A stretch of DNA of 64,000 nucleotides from Nothopassalora personata (lineage: Eukaryota; Ascomycota; Dothideomycetes; Mycosphaerellales; Mycosphaerellaceae): the NCBI GenBank assembly GCA_033816765.1, contig CM066291.1, positions 1,116,001-1,180,000 on the forward strand. Reading direction: 5' to 3'. Position numbers and translations under genes: made by a program. Shown here piece by piece: positions 55,091-64,000 of the stretch. The first letter of the stretch is position 1, and each line of letters begins with the position of its first letter. Under the pieces are notes generated by a model. The model worked only from the letters and a program-made list of their open reading frames with translations. It searched no databases and was not told where the DNA came from.

Positions 55091-58000
55091 AACGGGGGTG
55101 TTCTCGGGAGTCAGAATGACTTATCTTTCCTCGTAGCCACATGTAATTGCCATCCGTCCTGGTAATATCTTGAAAGACTCAATTTGCTGGAAATGGATGT
55201 GAAGTGGTGGAACGTGAGGATGGTTGTGCCCTTGAACTGACAATCGCTTTCAGAGGCTCAAGGTCAAGTGCTGTCTTAATGCACCTGCATGTCATCGATG
55301 CCTTAAGTCTGGACATGCGTGCCGCTACAGCGGCGTTGATGATGTGTTCCGAGTTATGCACAGGGGGGCAGAGCGGAAAATTCTCGCACGTGCAACACCT
55401 TGGCCTCAGGAATAACCATGAAGCCAACGCTGTCAGACAAATCCGATGCAGATCTTGCACCGTGGCTTTTCCACGCCTTGCCGGAAAGGTCGTCTGAGCT
55501 GTGGAGCGTTTGTCACTAGCAAACAGGTTGCTGTTGGGGACAGTCGCTCTGTGAAATGGCATCGCGCTCGACAAGAGGGCGGGTCACATTGCATCTGTTG
55601 AGCATTGATATTGAGTCCAAGGTCACGGGCGAGACTCTGCTGTCACCGTATTGCTACTCGAAAGAGCGCATGCTGTCGTGACTAATCCAGCAGTTCGCCA
55701 ATGCGTCGACGGAGTTTGTGCACATGGTGATATGTTGCCTGGCACTTCTCGCGATGCGAGAGAGGAACTCTGTTACAACGAGGAAACACACGCTTGCTCC
55801 GCGAGAAATGAACAACAGATTTCCCTTGCCATACTCGCTCTGTAACATGTGCAAATGGGTCGACATCATCAGCGCTATGATCATTGAGACCGAGTCGCTT
55901 GTGTGCCCTCCGGACAGGCACGGTGACCGCGCAGTCACCTTCCCGTGTTCCCTTCCGCATGCGTTGGCCGACGACGGGATACTGCTTCGCGGTCTGCACG
56001 ATCTGGAAGTTCAGGCCAGCCAATTTGACACTGGACGTACAGCTGCAATGGATATGGGCCAACATCTCTGCTGTTTACAGGCGAAGCAATGTCCTTGGTT
56101 TGTGCGAAGCACCACGATCGCTGCTTTACCGCATTTCTGGCAAATCTCTAGCCGGTTAGCTCCACAATCCCGTCGCTTCTACTCTGTCCTTGTTACGCGA
56201 CTTCGAGAATCTCACCCTGGACTTGGAGATTAGGCGTTGAGCTCTCCTACAGCTTCCATGCTTTGGGCGACTGTGACTGGATGTTACCTTTTTCGGACCT
56301 ACCATCAAGGCTGGCATCTTTTTTTCCATACGCCGCTTCCAGGCATCTGATATTATATCTTGCACTCTACACGCTTTCCGGGATTTCCTCGACGTTCAAG
56401 AGGTAACCCGGATTACAAATTTATCTCAGCGACTGTGGAATACAATATGCAGAGACCTCATGCCGTAGGAGAAAGCTAGTCCTGGGTCAGAGGAAGCGCC
56501 CGGCCGCTACACAGCAGGATCGCAGACTTTCTTCACAAGTTTTGAGTTCAACGTAGTTGGTTGGATATGATATTGCTTGTGGCCTTCGAGTTGGACTTAT
56601 GCAGGCACCGTCGTCGCCTGAAATCAGGCGCTTCGGTATGCCGAGTCATTGCTTGTCCATTCGGAGCCGTTCGCATAGCACGGCAGTAGATCTTGCGTCC
56701 AGGCCACATTGATGGAAAAGGTCAAGACTCAAGCTCAAGCAAGGATACAGCTGTTGCAGCCCCATGAGTGTGGCAGCATACCAGATACTGCTGCCTCCGC
56801 TGGCAATGACTATGCAGTAGTAGTGACGTGGAACTTCGATGTTGTAGGACCGCTTCGAAGACCAGCTTCCGGCTTCTGCCAAAGCCCACGCGAACGGAAA
56901 CAATGCCACGCTCATAGGCCGATTGAAGGCTGAATTTGCGCTAGGGTGTCTATTGGAGGCTGACGGTGGGTAGGATGTGCTTCGCTGAGATATTGCGGAC
57001 ATTGTTCTGAGGCGAGAGTTGCAAGAGCTTCCAGTCAATAGGAGAATTCCAGCTCATTTCCGACTCAGAAAACAAGGTCTTGCGTCTCGGAGCAGTCACA
57101 TGCGGTGGTGTTTAGTGCGAAGTTTGCAACATGTGGATGAAGTCAGCCTGCGCGATGCCGATCCATGGGTTCTCCAGGTAGTAGTTGCATCCCTGTATGC
57201 GCATCTCCACGAGGATAGGCTGTTCGCAGCTCTCGTGACATCAGCGAGCATTTCATTGGCGCCGAAGCTCATCACATCGCATAAACGCTGTAGCACTGCA
57301 TTTGACAGCAGGCATGAGAAGTGCGTAGATGTGCGGCACCACTTTTGGAGTCCGGTGAGGACCACCAGTGCAGTGATCGGTATTCAGCTGAGGCTTCACC
57401 GAGCTTGAATGTGTTGAAATCGCTTGTACCTCCTATGCTGCTGGAAGACGAACAGTCTGCCCGCCTGGCTTCAGGCACACAAAGGCACCTACCTAGCGGT
57501 CCGGGTAAGCACGTGGACGACCATCATCGGCGACAGCTGCAGGATGCTCCCTGTCAAGTGTTAGGCTTGCATTACTCATGGCCGAATGGGAAGGGCTTGC
57601 GCCTGACGCCTTCTGCGGGCGAGACTCGTTGAATGTGATGGCAAAGCCTGATAGCCGCGCACGCAGAGATGTTCGCAGCCATGCGGGCCATGGTAGTAGG
57701 TGTTGGCGTCGTTGGGTGTTCAGAAAGAGGAAGTTGTGAGCGGCGGCATGATGGGCAGAGAACGAGTCAGGTCGGACCATCTGCCAGCGAATATGAAAGT
57801 CACAGAGATGGTGGCGTGAAAACAGCAGCGATAGGCCGTTGAGGTCCAATCATTGACAGCTCGGCTGCAGAGGCACGGGTACTGCAGGGATCCCCGCCTC
57901 ACAGGTGCAGTGGTTCACTTCCACTTTCTGTACTGCGTGCGCATGCCTCCCTGAAGATACAGTAGATGCCCCATCACTCTTCTTGGTGCGTTCCGCCTTC

Positions 58001-58285
58001 GACGACCGTGGGTCAGTGAAAGTGGCTTCCTTCGCTGTGATGGTTCAGGCCCCTTTCATGAAGACGATCGCTGTGGCGACAGGCAGCCACTAGGAAGTGC
58101 GAGCACAGCAGCAAGTCGTTCCTGTCACGCATATCGCCTGCATCGCATACTGTTGTGCACGGCGACACGCACGTACATAGGTGCTGCGTGGAAGCTCTGC
58201 GAGATCTGCCTAGCGATCCAGCCATTGCCATAAGAATAAGATTATACTCGACTTCACCTCGCCTTGCTAGAGCACTACCACCAAC
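55091..58285. other. Gene-poor relic zone
   Basis: 3.2 kb with no intact gene. A broken BTB domain lies at about 57050-57260. Plus-strand frames at 55718-56233 (with SRRFYSVLVTRLRESHPGLG) have no recognised family and may be decayed coding sequence. The last few hundred bases are the promoter of the next gene. Confidence 0.5.
57050..57260 (+). pseudogene. Fragment of a BTB/POZ domain gene with frameshift
   Basis: One frame gives SEQSHAVVFSAKFATCG, the start of a BTB domain (HxxVLxxxSxFF-like). A stop follows, and a second frame continues VDEVSLRDADPWVLQVVVAS and LYAHLHEDRLF, the expected next strand-helix of fungal BTB proteins. A shift of frame at about 57133 separates the two. No intact start or C-terminal part is present. 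Recognition rests on the motif pair only. Confidence 0.55.
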
Positions 58286-59752
58286 ATGGCGCTCCACCAC
58301 CGTCCTGAGATCGATGATATCCGATCTGCTTACTCGGGCAGCATGGCTTACAGCGATCGCTCCTTCCACTCCGACCACGAGTCCCGCCGTTCTTACCAAC
58401 CATCGCACTCCAGCAGCGACCGGTCCTACTCGACGCAACCGACCGTCTACTCGGGCACTTCCGCACGACGACCACCGCTGGTGCACTACAACACCTGCGA
58501 CGACTACAACGCAGCTCCGCCAAAGTCCCGATACTTCCCCGAACGAGCCCCGCAAGAGAGTCCGAGGGCATCAGTAGAAACGTACGCTTCAACAGTCCCG
58601 AGCGAAGAGCATCTCCCAGCAGACACGACCGAGTATGAGGTACCTCGGTATACAGCTCGTCCTTACGAGTCAGCTGCCATCGCTGCAACTCCCTCCGACT
58701 TCTCAGAGCTGTTTCCTTCGCATCGCAGAATGGCGATACGGCACGACGATGCGACATTAGATGGCAACATGAATCTTCGTGTCGATACCGAAGTGACTAT
58801 GCATGGTGGCCGTCGTTGCGATATGACCCTGTTCCATCTGCGAATGCATGATCTCAGAGATCGCGACTTCTCACTTCGCCGATACTGCAGAGACTCTGGG
58901 CGCGAAGTTTGTCATTCTGCCCGAAAGCAGCAAGAGCCAGCCGCACCCAAGAGGCCCAGCTTCCAGCGGTCGCTCAGTAATGCGTTGAGCAACATGCGAT
59001 CCAGGTCCGAGCCGAGGAGTACTACCTTGGCAAGCCTCAAACGCAACGATTCCGGCTATGGCTCGGTTCATTCGTCGATAGATGTGGATCGTGACGATCC
59101 TTCCCAGTCGTTGCACGCTCCGGCACAGTCACAGCAGGACTTTGAGCCCAACACCGTCAAGTTGGAGTTCTCAAATTACGCTCAGCTTGCCGTAAAGCGA
59201 GCAGGCACCAAAGCCAACAAACGATATGAATTCGAGTACTGGGGATCCCATTACGCCTGGAGGCGGGTCGCTAAGAAAGATAACCCGCTCAAGCAGTGCT
59301 CGTATCACTTGATAAAATCAGGCAGTGAGGAAGTCCTTGCATACATCATTCCCTCGCCACTCACACCTGCACAAGCAGAAGAGGAACAGAGCAAAGGTGG
59401 CTGGATACCGCCTTGCTCGATGTGGATCGCGGATGATAGCATCGTCCGCGGTCAGAAAGATGTAGCTGAGTAAGTGGGTCTCAACCCGTTTCAATGCTCT
59501 TGCTGATAGTTCTTCAGTGTCGTGATTGCTACAGGTTTGATGGCGCTTGTCGATGACAGCATCAAAACGCGCTTCCACGCGCGTGACTCGAAGCAGCTGC
59601 TCATACCGAAGCTCCACATGGGCATTGAGTACGTTGGTCCGAAACGCCTGATCAACGAAATGTTCAAGCGCGAAGGAAGCGGTCAACACAGCCGACAGGC
59701 ATCGCACAGCAGCCGTCCGTCCAGCGGTGCCGGACCGTCAAGTGCGAGGTGA
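58286..59752 (+). CDS. Conserved fungal protein of unknown function (472 aa)
   Basis: Exons 58286-59469 and 59518-59752 flank a 48-nt intron and give 472 residues. The N-terminal 300 residues are Ser/Tyr/Arg-rich and probably disordered (SYQPSHSSSDRSYSTQPT). A globular domain (about 290-420) reads VKLEFSNYAQLAVKRAG, RYEFEYWGSHYAWRR, HLIKSGSEEVLAYIIP, WIPPCSMWIADDSIV and, across the intron, ADVVIATGLMALVDDSIKTR. The alternating beta pattern ending in a helix recalls tubby-like/LURP-one folds that bind membrane lipids, but this is a loose resemblance. The Ser-rich tail ends GAGPSSAR. Start is the first ATG after a good leader. Confidence 0.75.
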
Positions 59753-61466
59753 ATCCGGGCTGCCGTCAGACAGTCAAGCAACAACTGGTGATGACAGTAC
59801 TTACTTTTCCTGCCATCGGTGGCTGAGGATCCGGTAGGGTCTCACTGTGCAACCCTCCTTTTGCGGTGTAAGGCTGCGCAGTGTACTGTCTGGTGGGTGG
59901 CAGATTCGATTGTGGCCACTTTTGTTGCTTGGCTCAACACTTCAAGGGCGGTCAGACGAACTGCATGTTGCGCTGAGGCTTGCTTCATGCACCTTTCCGA
60001 CGGGTGTTTGAGCCTCTCGTTACTCCTCGGCATGTGAAGAACAAGTATTTGGTTTGATCTTGATGCAGCCACGGTACGCATAGCATTGCAGATATGCATA
60101 GCGGGTGGAGCATTGTGTCCAGATGGGGATATGGGCATTGCAGTAGTGGTTTGTTTGCTAGGCGTTTGACAACGGGTCATGTATTGATGTGGGGCGTTTG
60201 AGGACGTCCCATGCACTTCTCGGACCATTTGTGCTGTGTATGAGCCGTTCCGCCACCAACGCCTTCAGTAGCATCGGCACTTGCAAGTAGTCTACCAACG
60301 ATCCCACGTCGCCTGAAGTATGGCTTGACTCTTCGCGCTTTGCTTTGGAGCTCTGTCGAGCAGCTCCGCCCTTCATCACTGCAGGACTCCAATCGTCCAC
60401 CCCAGTACATGTAGATGCATGCCTTCGAGCCCAACACGCACATTGTCGCTGCTGCCACGCGCTCTTCGTGCGGCGGGACTGTCAATCGGTAGGTACCCGC
60501 TTCCTGAACCAAACGGCAATAGATTATCTTACGTGTGACGAGCATGATTTGCGACTTCGCGCGCGACGCAACCTGAGACGACCTGTGCACGCAAACAGTG
60601 CCAGCAAGTTTGCCATCCCCACTGGAGGTCTCATTCTCCTCTGCATGCGGACGTCATAACCAGTAGCTGTCATTGCTCGGGTCGTGGGCTTGAAGCCATG
60701 AGACACGTCACTGGACTGTGCAGTAGTTTGATGCACTACATTACCTTGCTGGACCTATCCTTCGCTCGCGCAGGATTCTTGCATGAACGATGCCTGGTGC
60801 ACACGGCAAATAGCAGTTCTTTCTTGTGGCCGGCGTGCTGATATGACCAGTGATATGACCAGTCATGCCTTGGAACAGCGGGACAGCTATGTCCAATGTC
60901 CTCGTGAGCACCTTACCACGTATATGTGGTCGATGAACCTTTTGTGTCTCACGGCAGACCTGTCTCGGCTCGGTCCAAGGCTACGCGCGCCGATCCACTG
61001 GGCTACTGCAAACATTGCATGGGCAGGACGAAGGCCGTGAGTGCTCGAATCGTTTACCCCGTCCTGGGGTTTGTCCTATTTGACTGCGGCAGACAGCCGT
61101 GATGTGGGCTCGCATACCAACGACGGCCCTGCTCTGTCACCATCTTTCACCTCACACGCTTGATGGGTGTGTGCATGCCTGACAGCTGAGAAGATGGGAG
61201 CATGCTGTCGATAACGCCGCCACGTTGTATCGGTCGGTCACAGAGGAAACGCAGAGAGAGCTGACGGGTTATAAGCATCTTTCAGAGGGCACAGCTCAGG
61301 ACGAATCTCACCTGCGGCTAAGTCAAACTATCTCGTCCTTGATACCCAATTTACAGGCCTTTGCTTTTTTGATCGCCTTTGTCCCTATACTCAAGAAAAC
61401 CCTATTGGACTTGAAGACCCTTTCCCTATTACAATCAACACAGCAATCTATTCAAACCGAACGATC
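59753..61466. other. Intergenic, 1.7 kb, nothing recognised
   Basis: No supported gene, RNA or repeat. The last 100 bases before 61467 are TC-rich leader-like sequence of the next gene. Confidence 0.45.
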
Positions 61467-61904
61467 ATGTCTTCGGTCGGATCTTCCGGAAGCGGCAACG
61501 TAGACCAGGCCTCACCTCATCAGGAGAGACTGATAAGTTCGTCAGCCAAGTACCAACACATTGTTGACAAGAGTCCTGACAAGGTCGCAGATTTCTGTCG
61601 TAGCCAAGGTGTTCGAGCACCCAACTTCCAGATCGTTTCTGATCGCCGAGGTAGAAGTTCCTTCTCCTCTCAAGAATGTTCTGGACGCTGACTCGACGTT
61701 GCAGGTGGTCGTACGGCCTGGAGCTGTATGGTTACAGTACACGGTCAAAACATCCAAGCCCGCTTCTGGTACGACGGCCAATACGTCAACAATGCCCGCG
61801 AAGACGCGGCCGAGCGGGCACTGCAACTGCTAGGCGTCTACCGTGCTCCACCATCTCAACACTTTCAACAACAGGCTGGACAGATGTATGGATTGAGCTC
61901 CTAG
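61467..61904 (+). CDS. Small dsRNA-binding-motif-like protein (127 aa)
   Basis: Exons 61467-61650 and 61705-61904 with a 54-nt intron (GTAGAA, CGCTGACTC, GTTGCAG). The joined protein has YQHIVDKSPDKVADFCRSQG in an N-terminal helix, then FQIVSDRRGGRTAWSCMVTV, a beta hairpin, then ARFWYDGQYVNNAREDAAER and a final ALQLLGV helix. The alpha-beta-beta-beta-alpha order with a terminal AxxxAAxxAL helix matches a double-stranded RNA-binding motif, although the usual KKxAK lysines are absent (NNAREDAAERAL). RNA binding is therefore uncertain. The splice recreates GGRT exactly in phase. Confidence 0.7.
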
Positions 61905-62821
61905 ACGACAAATGTACGGATCGACTTCGTCATCCGTCGGAAAGACACAGGCGTGTCGAGATTCTTGGTTCTTTTGTAGGATAGCGAAAGCTGTTGGGTT
62001 TGATCGAGAGCATGGCTTTCCGAGCTCCAGTGATTGGGAGGGTCTCATTCGTTCTGGTGATGGAGGGTCGTCCAAGAGCATTGGCGACAGGAGTTGTGGT
62101 TGCATGGCAAGGTCGTCGGGACACAAAACACAGACTGAGCGGTTTCAGCTTGGTGTTTCTGACATCTTTGCATCGTGGATTTGGCATAGCATAGCGCGGC
62201 AGTCGCATCGAGAATGGCATTGTATCAGCAAAAGATGCCGTACACTTCCTTCATGTTGATGGAAGAAGGTGGTGACTTCTCAGATTGCAAACCTCCTTCT
62301 CCGGCGCTCGCTTTCAGACCCACCCCTCCCAGACTGGGTATAAAGGGGAAAGAAAGGGTCTGGCCACAGCTCCAAAATCTTTTGCTTCGCGAACAGTCAT
62401 CAACATGCACACTCGTTATCTGGAGGCGCTGATAACGCTCCTCGCCGCCATCCACACATGTTGTCCAGCTCCGATGTCCTTTGGGTGGGCCCATGCGGTG
62501 GTGTAGGCCGTGGATTAACCAGAGTCTGTATATGATGCTTGAGCCGTAAGTGAGCTTGTTCTTTATCAGATAGCAGGAAAGCGACAGACACAGACACAAA
62601 TACACAAAAGCATCAGAGATATTGCACAGAAAATCATCGTCAGCACCGTCGGTAGTGGCCCGGTGGCCTTCTCTCGCGCTTTAGGGGGTGAACGACATAT
62701 ATGTGCTACCTGGCAAACTATCCTCACGACTGGAGACGCCGAAGGACCATCGCATAGAACGTGGACATTGGAAATTGCCTGAATAGTCAACAGCACTCTC
62801 GGCCGAGCTTTACATTTCAAC
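61905..62821. other. Intergenic, promoter side of the permease
   Basis: A TATAAA at 62339-62344 has no clear gene after it. A GATA-type site (TATCAGATAG) near 62563-62572 lies 250 bp before the permease start and fits nitrogen control by an AreA-type GATA factor. Confidence 0.45.
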
Positions 62822-64000
62822 ATGACATCTACAGATTATGTGAAGGACGATCACTCAGATCAAGTGGTTCCCAACAAGTCTCGCAAGCAGACATGGACAG
62901 ACCGAAGTCGACAGCTCGTCAAGGCGTTGTTGTCGAAGGAAGGACTCGTCGGCGACTATGACTATGCCTTTCTGTTCACACCAAACATCCCCTTCCTCAA
63001 CCGGCCGAGACGAGCAGCTCCGTTCTTCGGCTTGAACGACAAGATGCCAGTGTTACTGGCTCTTTTGCTTGGGTTCCAACACTCACTAGCAATTCTGGCC
63101 GGCATCATTTCGCCACCCATTATTCTTTCCGGAGCTGCCAACTTCACACCTGAGCTGCAGTCGTATCTGGTCAGCACAGCATTGATCGTCTGCGCTATCC
63201 TCTCGGCCGTCCAGATTAGCCGATTCCACATCTTTGGTACACCGTATTACCTCGGTACTGGGTTGATCTCCGTGGTAGGAGTAAGCTTCACAACAATCCC
63301 CGTGGCGACTGGCGCACTCACTCAAATGTATGCGAACGGAATGTGTCCTACAGCGGCTGATGGCACGAAGCTTCCTTGTTTGGTAGGTTATGGGGCGATC
63401 CTGGGTACTCAATGTGTCTGCGCTCTGCTGGAGATTGCCTTGTCGTTCATGCCACCACGCATCTTGAAGAAGGTCTTTCCTCCATTAGTCACCGGTCCGA
63501 CAGTACTGCTGATTGGCGTCAGCTTGATCGCTTCTGGCTTTTCAGACTGGGCAGGCGGCTCTGGTGATTGCATGAGCCGACCGAAGACTGGCATGTATCG
63601 ACTTTGCCCGAACGTGGATGCTCCCCATGATGGGGCAGTGCAGAGTTCATCGGCCTCGGGTTTCTGGTATTGCTCACTATCATCTTGTGCGAGCGATTTG
63701 GTGCTCCGATCATGAAGAGCTGCGCGGTCGTCATCGGCTTGCTCGTGGGTTGTGTTGTTGCAGCGGCTTGCGGCTATTTCGACCGATCTGGAATTGATGC
63801 TGCACCTGTTGCGAGCTTCATCTGGGTGCATACATTCCCACTAAGCGTGTATGGACCAATCGTGCTACCGTTACTGGCCGTTTATATCGTGGTTATGATG
63901 GAGGCCATTGGCGATATCACAGCTACCTGCGACGTATCACGACTGCAAGTCGATGGTGATCTCTTCGACAGTCGAATCCAGGGCGGCATCCTCGCGGACG
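62822..64000 (+). pseudogene. Uric acid/xanthine permease (UapA/UapC type) with a frameshift, 3' end cut
   Basis: Nucleobase-ascorbate transporter of the plasma membrane. From MTSTDYVKDDHSD, the protein follows the fungal UapA/UapC pattern: LNDKMPVLLALLLGFQHSLA in helix 1, FGTPYYLGTGLISVVG, FPPLVTGPTVLLIGVSLIAS, then TGMYRLCPNVDAPH. At about 63629-63645 the frame is lost and the original frame ends at 63713. The expected continuation EFIGLGFLVLLTIILCERFG is in another frame and runs open to the window end, including MMEAIGDITATCDVSRLQ, the loop before the substrate-binding helix. A one-base loss or two-base gain would explain it. Everything else is well conserved, so the break is recent or an assembly error. 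Confidence 0.8.

Noticed and set aside
62404..62505. 33-residue peptide with a signal-like start after a TATAAA
   Set aside because: Very short, not Cys-rich enough or otherwise supported as an effector.
63591..63640. A 44-nt intron to explain the permease frame break (GTATCG to GGGCAG)
   Set aside because: It would restore the frame but remove YRLCPN, which is conserved in the family, and it lacks a branch site.

Overview
This window is nuclear DNA from a filamentous ascomycete. Nearly all protein genes are recognisable Pezizomycotina families. Protein-coding introns are mostly 47-57 nt with GT donors, CTRAC-like branch points and AG acceptors, and genes lie on both strands without operons. 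The gene set and intron style suggest a Dothideomycete (Mycosphaerella-like), but that placement is inference; no rRNA or species-diagnostic locus is present. The window opens inside a sugar transporter gene (minus strand, 3' end cut off) and closes inside a purine permease gene (plus strand, 3' end cut off).

Layout. 0-7.3 kb: hexose transporter, a 275-bp Tc1/mariner-type MITE, an interrupted tRNA-Glu gene and a long gene-poor stretch. 7.3-14 kb: methylenetetrahydrofolate reductase, a small two-exon gene of unknown function, a beta-hydroxyacid dehydrogenase and an RTA1-like membrane protein. 14-18.8 kb: a tandem-bromodomain RSC4-like chromatin protein, an F-box gene with an in-frame stop near its start, and a small charged protein. 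20.6-24.1 kb: a large Zn2Cys6 transcription factor. 25.3-31.9 kb: class I myosin and a secreted GMC oxidoreductase. 32.6-38.2 kb: a Ser/Lys-rich protein, the COMPASS subunit Sdc1 and a basic F-box-like protein. 38.9-43.6 kb: PEX13, a broken 3' end of a serine carboxypeptidase gene, and a secreted GH64-type glucanase. 44.2-54 kb: an interrupted tRNA-Lys gene, a DsbA-like thioredoxin-fold protein, a MutL homologue, a MOB3/phocein-type protein divergent from a zinc-chaperone GTPase, and a small membrane protein. 54.5-58.2 kb: a non-autonomous Mutator-like element and a relic zone with a broken BTB domain. 58.2-64 kb: a conserved protein of unknown function, a small dsRBD-like protein, and a uric acid/xanthine permease with a frameshift.

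The protein genes are mostly unrelated housekeeping and accessory genes (one-carbon metabolism, chromatin, endocytic actin, peroxisome import, mismatch repair, zinc delivery, wall and redox enzymes); I see no biosynthetic cluster.

The most unusual signal is in the two tRNA genes. Besides an intron at the normal anticodon-loop site, tRNA-Glu(CTC) carries one 50-nt insert and tRNA-Lys(CTT) carries two inserts of 58 and 57 nt, all inside the T-arm. Each insert starts GTAAG or GTATG and ends AG, and matches the local mRNA introns in length. Removing them restores an exact T-stem in both tRNAs. They look like spliceosomal-type introns inside RNA polymerase III genes.
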